The translations under genes were made by a program, and so were the position numbers. Source: Streptomyces sp. NRRL B-1347 (GTDB lineage: Bacteria > Actinomycetota > Actinomycetes > Streptomycetales > Streptomycetaceae). From it: DNA of 64,000 nucleotides. The stretch is taken from assembly GCF_000720325.1 (NCBI RefSeq), contig NZ_JOJM01000030.1, positions 20,237 to 84,236 of the forward strand. Reading direction: 5' to 3'. The notes beneath the pieces are model-generated. The model made no database searches, had not been told where the DNA came from, and worked only from the letters and a program-made list of their open reading frames with translations. Position 1 is the stretch's first letter, and each line of letters starts with the position of its first letter. Below are positions 55,855 to 63,907 of the stretch, in pieces.

Positions 55855-55922
55855 CGATTCCTCCATCCCACGAAGATCCGGGAACCGCCGACCGGCGATT
55901 CCCGGAACCCGGCACCTACTTC

Positions 55923-56018
55923 TCAGTCATTCCAGGTGAACACAGGAGCGATACTCGAGTGGTTGTGACTCGGGGCCAACATCCTCCGAGTGCGGTGGAA
56001 TTCAATGTGTACGATCAT
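55923..56018 (-). CDS. 31-aa peptide, candidate RiPP precursor of the YcaO operon
   Basis: Not a typical long ORF, but strongly signalled: GAGGAGG lies five bases ahead of ATG 56018, and the stop is 68 bases before the YcaO TTG, on the same strand. The peptide begins MIVHIEFHRTRRMLAP, continues SHNHSSIAP and ends VFTWND. It has no Cys; Ser17, Ser21, Ser22 and Thr28 are the only plausible azoline sites besides Thr10, and the amide bonds or the N-terminal region could serve in amidine formation. A leader (basic FHRTRR stretch) and a core (from about 15) can be imagined. I know no matching precursor family. Confidence 0.65.
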   Translation of the reverse strand: MIVHIEFHRTRRMLAPSHNHSSIAPVFTWND

Positions 56019-56581
56019 TCGGTCCTCCTCACGGACATGCGGCTCCCACCACGGATGTCGCCGCATGCTAGAGAGGGTGATCGGCCGATCGGGCGCCGCA
56101 CATACGCATTTGGGCGTAGGCGCCCGGAGGGCGTGCTATTCCCGACGTCTGCGTATGACTCGCTCCTGCACGTCATATGCAATAGCGTAATCGGTGCCAT
56201 GGGGTGACGTTATGGGTCGTGTGGAATTCATGACCCCCGACGTGGGAATACGCGGACCGTCCCTGACATCCTCTCGTCAGGCTTTGGCCACCCGGCCGAA
56301 TCACGTCGGCGTGACCCAAGTGCAGCCATGTAAGGGAAAAGCGAGTGTGAATCGGCAGGCGAGTGGGGTCACTTCTGCCTCGCGGATACTTGGCCGATTC
56401 ACGGCAGTGGGCGAAATGGCATCCACGCCCCACAGCGCGGCATCCCGTTGCGCGTCGGCATCGTCGACGCCGTGCGTGTTGTCGCGGTGGCTGCCTACCG
56501 GCAATGTCCGGGAGCGAGGCCTGGCCGCGATCCTGAGCAGCAAGGCATGGACTGTTAATCCCCTCGCTGCGTGGAGACGAT
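56019..56581. other. promoter region of YcaO operon and IS3 flank
   Basis: About 560 bases of lower GC. The part near 56019-56200 should hold the YcaO operon promoter; a minus-strand frame of 61 codons ending at 56015 overlaps the peptide start by ATGA but has no ribosome site and poor codon bias. Between 56200 and 56581 no gene is supported. Confidence 0.4.
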
Positions 56582-57400
56582 CTATGCGGCCAGTCCCTCG
56601 GCGAGGGTGGCTCGGTAGTCACGTTCGTAGTCGATCGGGCTCGTGAACCCGCATACGCTGTGTAGCCGCCTGGCGTTGTAGAAGTCGGTGATCCAGGTGG
56701 CGATCCTGATCCGTGCCTCCGTGCCTCGGTGCGGATGGCGAAGGTGTGCCGGTAGACGTACTCAACCCTGAGGACGCTGTTGAACGCCTCGCTCACGGCA
56801 TTGCCGAAACAAGATCCGACTCTGCCCATGGACTGGACCACGCCGAGCTTGCGGCAGGCCCGCCGGAACTTCCCCGAGCAGTATTCGCTGCCCCTGCCCG
56901 TATGCGTGATCACGCCACGGACGTCGCCACCCGCCCGGCCAGGCCGAGTTCGGCCATCAGCTTGGCGACGGTGTTCACCGAAACCCGCCATCCTCGGCAG
57001 ATCAGCTCGATGAACACCTTCGGCGAGCCGAAGGTGCCGCCCGAGTCGCGGAAGATCTCCTCGATCTCCTCTGCCAGGTGCTGTCGGCGTATCTCCCGCG
57101 CGGTGGGCGGACGGCCGCGCCACTTGTGGAACCACGACTCCGACACCCCCAAAGCGCGGCAGGCGGCTCGGTACGGAAACTTCTGCTCGGCCTTGCAGCT
57201 GCTGATCACCCCGACCGCGACGGCCGGGTCAGCGTCAGCCACTTCACCCACAAGGCCACGAATCGCTTGCACACATCACGCTCCATCTCCAGCTCGCGGA
57301 TGTGCTTGTCCTTCTCCCTCGTCTCGGCCCGCAGCCGCTCCAACTCCGACCGCTCACTCTCCCGCAGCCGACCACCAGGCGGCTCGGCCACCGGCCGGTC
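56582..57400 (-). pseudogene. IS3-family transposase remnant (orfA/orfB), frameshifted
   Basis: Pieces in order: an OrfA leucine-zipper region (LERLRAETREKDKHIRELEM), an OrfB N-terminus (CRALGVSESWFHKWRGRPPT, GTFGSPKVFIELICRGWRVS), then after a jump near 56920 the late rve part (GVITHTGRGSEYCSGKF, FGNAVSEAFNSVLRVEYVYR), and after another shift near 56725 the end (ITDFYNARRLHSVCGFTSPI, stop at 56582). The stretch between the first and last catalytic residues is deleted. The OrfA start is replaced by a fragment of a PIMT-like gene. Confidence 0.75.
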
Positions 57401-57404
57401 CGAC

Positions 57405-57479
57405 GAAGGAGCCCGTCGCCCGCCCGTGCCCGTCGACGGTGAGGCGGGCGAGGCCGTCGCACTGGAAGGAGCTGTCGAG
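57405..57479. repeat. 75-bp fragment of a PIMT-like gene, matching 19887-19961
   Basis: These 75 bases differ at four positions from the 3' part of the PIMT-like methyltransferase gene at 19752. Matching stops sharply at both ends. It is a remnant of a second PIMT-like gene or a captured piece, left beside the IS3 remnant. Confidence 0.75.
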
Positions 57480-57545
57480 TGTGTGACTTTGACGGGTAAA
57501 TGGCGCGGAATACTCAGCGGTATCTGACGTCTTTGTCCTCGGGGC

Positions 57546-58454
57546 TCACCGTCCGGCCGCTTCTTCCTCCACACCGGCCGCGGTGGCCTTCTGCTCGTCG
57601 TGTTCGCGCAGCATCCGCATCACGGTCGCTGGGGAGGAGTGCAGCCCCTTCTTCTTGCCGGTGGTGATGACGAGCTTCTTGGCGATGTCGCGCAGGCTCA
57701 TTTCCTGCTCTCGCAGGTGGATGGCCATGGAGAGCATGGATTCGTCGCCGACGGTGGCGCCGCCGATGGTCTTGCCGCGCTTGCGGGCGGATTCGTGGCC
57801 TTCGAGGGTGCGGTCGCGGATGTACTCGCGTTCCATGCCGGACATGGCGGCGAGCACCGTGAACACGATCCCGGAGGGATCGTGTGAGCCCTGCAGCTCC
57901 CCGGTGAGGAACTCCAGTCCGATGTCGCCGGCCTTCAGTTGCTCGGCGAGCATGGCCAGTTCGATGCCGCGGCCGAGCCGCTTGTGCTCGTGGACGACGA
58001 GGGTGACGGCGACCCCGGAGGAGCGGATCTCACCGGCGAGTTTGACCGCGGCCTCCAGTTCGGGCCGCTGTACGGCGCGGGTGGAAATCTTCTCCGAGAA
58101 GATCCTGCTCACCCCTGCCTCGGCGAGCGAGTCGAGCTGCGCGTCGAGGGACTGCCGAACCGTGGACGCACGGGCGTACCCGAGTCTGACGTGTCCGGCC
58201 GGCTCGGCGCTGGTGTGGACCGGCCAGGGCAGCTCGGTCCACACCGAGCCCGGCTTGCGTACGGCGGGGACCGGGACGCTGAGCGTCTTGGCGAGCTGGG
58301 GCACGAGGCGGAAGCGGGCGGTGTGGTACTGGATGGCCACCTTGCCCTTGCCGGTGCGGCAGGGGGATCCTGGCGGGGCGGCGCAGGTCGACATCGGGCA
58401 GGGGTTGGTTTCCACGCTCTTGAAGTCGTCGCTCACAAGCCGGAAGCGTTTCAT
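57546..58454 (-). CDS. serine recombinase (resolvase/invertase family) with Cys-rich N-terminus
   Basis: A 302-aa recombinase, start at ATG 58454 chosen over TTG 58487. The first 60 residues carry a Streptomyces-type zinc-binding stretch (NPCPMSTCAAPPGSPCRTGK then YHTARF). The catalytic domain reads RLGYARASTVRQSLDAQLDS with the active Ser in ARASTVRQS, then SGVAVTLVVHEHKRLGRG and AAMSGMEREYIRDRTLEGHE. The C-terminus has a helix-turn-helix-like end (LREQEMSLRDIAKKLVITTG). A dyad at 58532 upstream is a probable binding or crossover site. No integrase partner or att pair was found. Confidence 0.85.
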   Translation of the reverse strand: MKRFRLVSDDFKSVETNPCPMSTCAAPPGSPCRTGKGKVAIQYHTARFRLVPQLAKTLSVPVPAVRKPGSVWTELPWPVHTSAEPAGHVRLGYARASTVRQSLDAQLDSLAEAGVSRIFSEKISTRAVQRPELEAAVKLAGEIRSSGVAVTLVVHEHKRLGRGIELAMLAEQLKAGDIGLEFLTGELQGSHDPSGIVFTVLAAMSGMEREYIRDRTLEGHESARKRGKTIGGATVGDESMLSMAIHLREQEMSLRDIAKKLVITTGKKKGLHSSPATVMRMLREHDEQKATAAGVEEEAAGR

Positions 58455-58531
58455 GAACGCGTTCACCGTGCGGCTGGTTTGGAACAACTCATGAAACAGA
58501 AGATCCGCAGGTCTCCCTCTTCCGGTCCGGG

Positions 58532-58559
58532 TGTTTCATGTGTGGTCACCTATGAAACA
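58532..58559. promoter_or_regulatory. dyad upstream of serine recombinase, possible res/operator
   Basis: TGTTTCAT (58532-58539) and ATGAAACA (58552-58559) are perfect inverted arms around 12 bases. Another half-site ATGAAACAGA occurs at 58491-58500. The arrangement resembles resolvase sub-sites and lies directly ahead of the recombinase gene, where it could serve recombination, autoregulation or both. Confidence 0.55.
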
Positions 58560-58682
58560 GAGGGGTTGAGGACGTAGCGGTGGATGTCGACTTGGAGGGG
58601 CACAGCTCAGGCAGGAGACAATCTCCAGCGTGGGGGGCGCACCGTGGCGTGGGTGTGGTCGGCGAGCCAAGGCCGCTGGCTG

Positions 58683-60035
58683 TCATGGTTGCCGCTCGGT
58701 CACGGCACGGTGAGCGCTGCGCGCGGCGCTCTCCCCCGTGGCGAGGGCGGCGTCGATGACGCTCCAGGAGAGGAAGTCACCCGCCAGTTGGATGCGTGAG
58801 TGTGGATCGAGGCCGTCTTGGAAGTGCCGCAGCCGGGTGGCGTCACCCGGGCCGCGTTGCAGCAATGCGTGTTCGTTGCGGCCGACAAAGGCCATCTCCT
58901 GGTGGTCTTCGATGTGGTCGGCCAGGTCGGGAAACACTGCTCGGAGTGTGCTGAGCGCGTTGGCCGCGACGCCGGCGTCGTCCAGCTGCCAGCGGTCCGC
59001 GCACCACTTGTTGCGGAAACCCACCCGCATCAGGCCCTTGCCTTCAGGGGCACGTCCGGGGGCTCGGTGGTGATCGAAACTGACGTAGTTCAGGTCAGGG
59101 TGCTCACACTGCGGCACAAGTACGAACCAGGCAGGCTCGGCGGGTGGTTCGTCGACGCCGAAGTGCACGAACACGTCACGGGCGTAGGTGACCGTGCTCA
59201 GGTATTCCTGCTGGGCTTGAGTCAGATGCGGCAGGAGTCCGGGAACGAGCGGTGCTTGGACGGCCACGACACAGACCTCGGCTTGCTCTGTGCGCTCGGC
59301 CCCGGTCTGGTCCCGCCAACGCACGTGTACGCGGTCTGTGTCCTCTTGCACCCGCTCGACGCGCGCGTTGGTTTCTACGTGTAGATCCTGGGCAAGCCTC
59401 TCGGGCAAGGCCACCAGGCCTGTTTCGAAGTTGAAGGCCATGGCTCCGACGAAGATCTTCGTCAGGAAGAGGAGCATGGCGGCCGACACCTTGTCCGAGG
59501 AGGTGAACGACATGCCAGAGACTATCGGCTCGACCAGGTAGTCGTGCAGTTCCTCATCGAGTCGCCGCAGGGCGTAGGAGCGCGCGCTTTCCGTGTCCCA
59601 GGCTTGGGCTGCGGAAAAGTCATCGGCGACCAGATGTTTCGAGGCCGCGCCGACATCCTGCAGAAGCGCGCCGGCACGTAGCTTGGCTTCAGGGCTCAGC
59701 AGTTCGGTGACGGCGAGGTCCTTGTCGAGCTCCGTGCTGTTGAAGCGATGGGTCTCCCCGTCTCGGTAGATCCCGAAGATGTTGGATGTCTTGATGGCTG
59801 CCGAATTCAAGCCGAGCTCTTCCAGCAGACGTACCGCTGCTTGGTAGCTCCCGCCCATCCACAGCGCGCCAAGATCGTGCCTGAACCCGCCTTGAGAGAC
59901 CGTGCCCATCCTGCCACCGAGATGGGGGGCCTGCTCCAAGACGGTGACGGAGTAGCCGTATTCGCGCAGTCGGTACCCTGCGGTGAGCCCGGCAACGCCG
60001 GCACCAACGACGATCGCTCGACCGGTTGTACTCAT
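58683..60035 (-). CDS. FAD-dependent oxidoreductase (amine oxidase / phytoene desaturase-like)
   Basis: A 450-aa flavoprotein. ATG 60035 has AAGGG six bases ahead; ATG 60041 is too close to it. FAD motif: AIVVGAGVAGLTAGYRLREY and VLEQAPHLGGRMGTVSQGG. The C-terminal FAD motif is RIQLAGDFLSWSVIDAALAT with SGESAARSAH-like end. It resembles phytoene-desaturase or protoporphyrinogen-oxidase-like enzymes, and it is a paralogue of the gene at 60149 (similar order and spacing of motifs). It lies 113 bases downstream of that gene and likely oxidises the terpene product. Confidence 0.85.
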   Translation of the reverse strand: MSTTGRAIVVGAGVAGLTAGYRLREYGYSVTVLEQAPHLGGRMGTVSQGGFRHDLGALWMGGSYQAAVRLLEELGLNSAAIKTSNIFGIYRDGETHRFNSTELDKDLAVTELLSPEAKLRAGALLQDVGAASKHLVADDFSAAQAWDTESARSYALRRLDEELHDYLVEPIVSGMSFTSSDKVSAAMLLFLTKIFVGAMAFNFETGLVALPERLAQDLHVETNARVERVQEDTDRVHVRWRDQTGAERTEQAEVCVVAVQAPLVPGLLPHLTQAQQEYLSTVTYARDVFVHFGVDEPPAEPAWFVLVPQCEHPDLNYVSFDHHRAPGRAPEGKGLMRVGFRNKWCADRWQLDDAGVAANALSTLRAVFPDLADHIEDHQEMAFVGRNEHALLQRGPGDATRLRHFQDGLDPHSRIQLAGDFLSWSVIDAALATGESAARSAHRAVTERQP

Positions 60036-60050
60036 GTGCATCCCTTCCCT

Positions 60051-60068
60051 ATACGGTCAGAACCGTAT
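60051..60068. promoter_or_regulatory. 18-bp dyad ahead of FAD oxidoreductase gene
   Basis: ATACGGT-CAGA-ACCGTAT, perfect arms of seven bases, lies 16 bases before the start at 60035. This form is typical of TetR-family sites, including those of gamma-butyrolactone receptor-like proteins. No TetR gene lies in this cluster within the window. Confidence 0.5.
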
Positions 60069-60148
60069 TGCTGAATTCCTTTGACGTGCCCCTGCGGGCA
60101 CTTGCCCTGGGCGCGACATGATCGATAGGGGCGCCCCTGGACACGCGA

Positions 60149-61531
60149 TTATCTGAGTTCATCCATCTCTTTTCCCTCTCTGTGGAGAGCGTGTGCGGTG
60201 CGTTGGGCGGCGCTTTGCCCGGTGGCGATCGCCGCGTTGGTCGAGCTGAACGACATGTGGTCGCCGGCGAATTGGATACGACTCGAAGAGGGGTAGCTGC
60301 CGGTGAACTGCTGGAGCAGGTGGTAGCCGCCTGCGGATCGGTGGACGATGGCCTGTTCCCAGCGGTGCACGAAGGTCATGTCCAGGTGGCTGCGGATGTG
60401 GTGGGCCGCCTGTGGGAGGACGTCGTCGAGACAGTCAAGTGCGTCGGCGGCGACCTGGGGGTCATCGGTGTGCCGGTGTTTCTCGCCCAGCTCCCCGTCG
60501 AGCTTGATCGTGACGAGTCCGTGCCCTGGCGGCACGCGCCCGGGAGAGCACCGGGGGTGGAAGACGACATAGCTGACGTGTGGGTTTTCGCGGGTGGGGA
60601 AGACCACGAAAGTGGCCTCCTCCTCGACGGGCCTGGTGACGCCGAAGTAGATGTGCGCGCCGTGCAGGTATTCGAGGCCGGCCAGGTAGTCACGGTGTGT
60701 ATCGGGAAGGTCGGGTACCAGGTTTGCTGCGGTGGGGGCGGGCACTGCGAGCACGCAGGCCGCCGCGTTCTCGGTCCTTCGATGCCTCTGTGCGTCTTCC
60801 CATCGAACCTGGACGCCGTTGGTGTTCTGCCGGACGTGGATGACGCGAGCGCCGAGAGTGACGGTGAGCTGATCGGCGAGCAGGCGGGGAAGCGTATCGA
60901 TGCCGTCGGTGAAGTTGAAGGTGCCGGCACCGAACAGTGTGCTCATACCGATGTGGATGCCAGCCGCTGACACCTGCTCGGGCGGCAGGAAGTAGCAGAC
61001 CCGGGACAGCGGGTCGATCAAGTAGTCCAGCAGTTCGGGGTTGAGGCGCCGCAGCGCGTAGGCGCGTGCGTCTTCGCTGTCCAACTGCGCAGCCGTTGAC
61101 AGATCGTCCCAGCTCAGCAGGGGCCGTGCCTTGGCCCCGTCGCGGAGGAGGGCGAGGGCTCTGACTTTGGAGCGCATGCTGAGCAGTCTGGTGCGGGCAA
61201 GGTCGCTGCGACGGTCGAGGCGGAGGCGGTGGACGAGTCCGTCACGGACCAGGCCGATGGTGCTGGATGTGGGTTCGATGTGCGCGGTGAGGCCGGCATC
61301 GGAGGCCAGCGAGAGCATGTGGGAGTAGCCCTGCGACAGCCAGATCGCGCCGAGGTCCAATCGGTAGCCTTGATGGGAGATGGTGCGCATGCGGCCACCG
61401 ACGTGGTCCTCGCATTCCAGGACTGTCACGTCGTAGCCGAGTGTCTGCAGGCGGAAAGCGGCGGTGAGCCCGGCGATGCCTGCGCCGACGACGATGATCC
61501 TGGAGCGGGGGTCGGCCGGATGCCTGCTCAT
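60149..61531 (-). CDS. FAD-dependent oxidoreductase (amine oxidase / phytoene desaturase-like)
   Basis: A 460-aa flavoprotein starting MSRHPADPRSRIIVVGAGIA at 61531. FAD motifs: VVGAGIAGLTAAFRLQTLGY, VLECEDHVGGRMRTISHQGY, and at the C-terminus SRIQFAGDHMSFSSTNAAIA. It shares the framework of its neighbour (RAYALRRLNPELLDYLIDPL compares with RSYALRRLDEELHDYLVEPI), so the pair arose by duplication. Its ATG overlaps the terpene synthase stop by four bases, which ties it firmly to the terpene pathway. Confidence 0.85.
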   Translation of the reverse strand: MSRHPADPRSRIIVVGAGIAGLTAAFRLQTLGYDVTVLECEDHVGGRMRTISHQGYRLDLGAIWLSQGYSHMLSLASDAGLTAHIEPTSSTIGLVRDGLVHRLRLDRRSDLARTRLLSMRSKVRALALLRDGAKARPLLSWDDLSTAAQLDSEDARAYALRRLNPELLDYLIDPLSRVCYFLPPEQVSAAGIHIGMSTLFGAGTFNFTDGIDTLPRLLADQLTVTLGARVIHVRQNTNGVQVRWEDAQRHRRTENAAACVLAVPAPTAANLVPDLPDTHRDYLAGLEYLHGAHIYFGVTRPVEEEATFVVFPTRENPHVSYVVFHPRCSPGRVPPGHGLVTIKLDGELGEKHRHTDDPQVAADALDCLDDVLPQAAHHIRSHLDMTFVHRWEQAIVHRSAGGYHLLQQFTGSYPSSSRIQFAGDHMSFSSTNAAIATGQSAAQRTAHALHREGKEMDELR

Positions 61532-62715
61532 GTCGCTCTCCTGGCCCTCGTGTGGGCGGGGCCCGAGGTGCGGAGCCCGAATAGGTCGGGGACGTATTCG
61601 GGCAGTCCAACGCCCAGTTCTTCCGGGTGGGTGTACCGCTGGGTTTCCAGGTGCCAGTCCAGGTCGCCGCGGATCAAGCGGACAAGGGCATCGGCGTACG
61701 TCTGTGCTCTCGTGATCGTCTCGCGGTCGCATCCGGCAGCGGACAGTTCAGCGGGCATGCGGCGGCGGGCATCGAGGAAGTTGTGCACCACGCCGGTGAC
61801 GATCGAGTTCGCCCGATGGATGGCGTCCACGGTGCCGCACTGCGTGATGCGCTCGATGGCCAGGACGAGGTTGTAGTCGAATCCGTGGCCGCGCTCTTTG
61901 CGGGCGGAGACGATGTCGTTGAACAGAGCGACGTGTTCGGCGGTGGCGCGGCGCATATCCAGGATCGCTGAGGCATATCGGACCCGGTCTGGCAGGTCGA
62001 TCCCCATGACTGGTTCAGCCAGATCCATGAACATGTGCATGGCGACCGCGAACTGGCGGTATTCGCGGAACTCCTCGACGCCGGGCAGGAAGTCCGTCTC
62101 GCGCTCGAGCGCCGTCCGGTGGTAGGTGACCAGCCAGCCTTTGATGTTGGCCGCGAACTGGCGGCACCAGCCCTGCGACCTGCCGAGGGTGGCCCGCTTC
62201 CACAGGTCACCGAGAGCAGCGCCCAGAGGCGATGCTGCAGCCACACTTCCGTTGTCGAGGACAGTGCACAGTTCACCGACCGCTTGGCCGGCAAGTACGG
62301 CACTGTGGCCCAAGGCTCCTTCATCGAATTCGTCGTCAACGATGAATCCCCATGCACAGAATTCGGCCAGCAATGGCAGGTAGCCCCGTGCGGCCGAGGG
62401 GTACCAGCGGGCGGCCAATAATTCCGGATTGGTGCGGCTGACATGCTGACGCGCGGCGGGGGCAGGGGCCAGTCCCAACTCGTCGATCCAATCCCACATT
62501 AGCGTCCTGGTTTCAGCTAGCCACGGACTCGCCGCGGTAGTGGGGAACGGCATGAAGAAGCTAGTCGATGCGTCCCCTTTACCTAATGTATCGAAGGCCT
62601 GCCCGGTATCGCCATTCAGATTGACCGAAACTGTCTGCGGAAGATCCTCCACGAATCTGGACGAATTGGCAACACTCTCTGACGAATTCACGTCCGACGA
62701 GTGACGGATTTCCAT
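61528..62715 (-). CDS. class I terpene synthase
   Basis: About 395 aa. ATG 62715 follows GAGG eight bases ahead; GTG 62724 is the alternative. Metal-binding motifs: the Asp-rich WGFIVDDEFDEGALGH and the NSE triad HVALFNDIVSARKERGHG (Asn-Asp, Ser, Lys-Glu). The late Arg-Tyr pair appears in HLETQRYTHPEE. An unusually long 60-residue N-terminal extension precedes the fold. It would cyclise a prenyl diphosphate, probably FPP or GPP given its size. Operon partners are two FAD oxidases and a Rieske oxygenase. Confidence 0.9.
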   Translation of the reverse strand: MEIRHSSDVNSSESVANSSRFVEDLPQTVSVNLNGDTGQAFDTLGKGDASTSFFMPFPTTAASPWLAETRTLMWDWIDELGLAPAPAARQHVSRTNPELLAARWYPSAARGYLPLLAEFCAWGFIVDDEFDEGALGHSAVLAGQAVGELCTVLDNGSVAAASPLGAALGDLWKRATLGRSQGWCRQFAANIKGWLVTYHRTALERETDFLPGVEEFREYRQFAVAMHMFMDLAEPVMGIDLPDRVRYASAILDMRRATAEHVALFNDIVSARKERGHGFDYNLVLAIERITQCGTVDAIHRANSIVTGVVHNFLDARRRMPAELSAAGCDRETITRAQTYADALVRLIRGDLDWHLETQRYTHPEELGVGLPEYVPDLFGLRTSGPAHTRARRAT

Positions 62716-62742
62716 GAATTCCACCTCGATGTTCAGCTTTGA

Positions 62743-62755
62743 CTGACAGTGTCAG
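62743..62755. promoter_or_regulatory. 13-base palindrome ahead of terpene synthase
   Basis: CTGACA-G-TGTCAG lies 28 bases before the terpene synthase start, in the 103-base gap after the Rieske gene. No T-run follows, so an operator is likelier than a terminator. Confidence 0.4.
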
Positions 62756-62818
62756 CCTTTGATTCCTGCGTATCATCATGGACGCCCATGGGTGACGCCC
62801 TGGCGCGGTGACCTTGTC

Positions 62819-63754
62819 TCACCCTTCATAAAATTGCCTGGCCCATCGGCGGCATGCGGCGATATCCTGTTCCCCTTCGGTGAGGCGTGGGTGAGCGAGC
62901 AATTTGCGATGCTCCCAAATCCGAATATCACTCCGGAATTGTTTTGCTGACGCCTTTCCAGTCACGTAGGCCAGGATGCGGTCAGTCAATAGCTTCGCGG
63001 GGCCAAGAGGGATATCCAGGGTGGCCCGGGATAGCTTGTAGATGGTCACACGCCCGGGTTCACGCTCCGTGAAGCAGGCGATCTCCATGGCATGGAATGG
63101 TGTTCCAGGAATCTCGATGTGCCCTGTCGCGATCCCTGGCCCTTCGAAGCACAGTGTGAGATGCGTGGGGCGGTAGGAGGTCCAGAATCCAGGCACCAGT
63201 AGGTTCAGGGTCAGTATGTGCTTGTCGATGACCATCGGCGTGATGGGCGTCGCTGGCTCTATGTGGTGGATGAACCGGAAGTGCTGATAGTCGGTACCGT
63301 TTTCGACTGGGTCGAGTGGATGGCCCCTGTATGTCCTGGCCCAGGCGTACTGCTGGGTATAGCGCGCGGTGTCGTAGGTCTTGGGTGTCCACTCAGGCGA
63401 GTCCGGGTGCATCCAAAGGTAAATGAGGCCATTGGCTTCATGAGCAGGATATTTGGCAAGGCTCACCTTCGGGGGCGGGGCTCCCCAACCCGTAGAGACA
63501 CACCTTCCGTCAGGCGCATAGGCGAACTGATGGAAAGGGCAGTGGATATTATTGCCCTTGACGAAGCCGCCCTTGCCGATATGGGCGCCTTGGTGAGGGC
63601 ACGTGGGATCGATGGCCTGAACTGATCCACTCGCGGTCCGGTACAGGGTGACCGCTTTCCCGGCCAGCGTGTTGTTGGCGATCTCGCCGGGGCGAAGGTC
63701 TCTGCTGAAACCAGCGACGTACCACGTTCTGGGGTGCCCAGTGAATTCAGTCAT
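62819..63754 (-). CDS. Rieske-type non-haem iron oxygenase
   Basis: A 311-aa oxygenase. The Rieske 2Fe-2S ligands are in TCPHQGAHIGKG (Cys-x-His) and HCPFHQFAYAPDG (Cys-x-x-His). The mononuclear iron site is in ENGTDYQHFRFIHHIEP (Asp...His...His). The layout matches the alpha subunit of ring-hydroxylating oxygenases and KshA-like enzymes. Such enzymes need a reductase, which is not in the window. It precedes the terpene synthase gene and probably oxygenates the cyclised terpene. Confidence 0.9.
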   Translation of the reverse strand: MTEFTGHPRTWYVAGFSRDLRPGEIANNTLAGKAVTLYRTASGSVQAIDPTCPHQGAHIGKGGFVKGNNIHCPFHQFAYAPDGRCVSTGWGAPPPKVSLAKYPAHEANGLIYLWMHPDSPEWTPKTYDTARYTQQYAWARTYRGHPLDPVENGTDYQHFRFIHHIEPATPITPMVIDKHILTLNLLVPGFWTSYRPTHLTLCFEGPGIATGHIEIPGTPFHAMEIACFTEREPGRVTIYKLSRATLDIPLGPAKLLTDRILAYVTGKASAKQFRSDIRIWEHRKLLAHPRLTEGEQDIAACRRWARQFYEG

Positions 63755-63790
63755 GTTCTTTCCGCTCCATGTTGGCGATATGGTCGCCGG

Positions 63791-63901
63791 TCACCGGTGG
63801 TGGAGGATGACGCGTTTGGCGGCTTGCTCTCCTGCGTCGATGGCGGTCATGCCCGTGATCCCGGCCCCGACGACGACAACATGTTCAGCGCTCGTAGTCA
63901 T
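63791..63901 (-). pseudogene. collapsed FAD-oxidoreductase gene (N-terminus joined to C-terminus)
   Basis: A 36-codon frame from ATG 63901. It begins with an FAD fingerprint (EHVVVVGAGITGMTA), then passes straight into DAGEQAAKRVILHHR and a stop, a phrase typical of the C-terminus of flavoprotein oxidases. Everything between has been deleted in frame. It lies six bases after the stop of the truncated gene at the window edge and was probably a third flavoenzyme of this operon. Confidence 0.6.
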
Positions 63902-63907
63902 GGAGGC

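Noticed and set aside
53569..55968. Long plus-strand open frame opposite the YcaO gene (799 codons)
   Set aside because: It is a GC-bias shadow: it lacks a ribosome site and domains, while the minus strand has clear YcaO motifs. The same applies to plus frames at 50013-51869 and 51896-53587 opposite the ABC genes, and the minus frame at 3551-5338 opposite the polyketide synthase.
56015..56200. 61-codon minus-strand frame overlapping the start of the 31-aa peptide
   Set aside because: The ATGA overlap is tempting, but there is no ribosome site before its ATGs, third-position GC is weak and no motif is seen. It is kept only as a remark.
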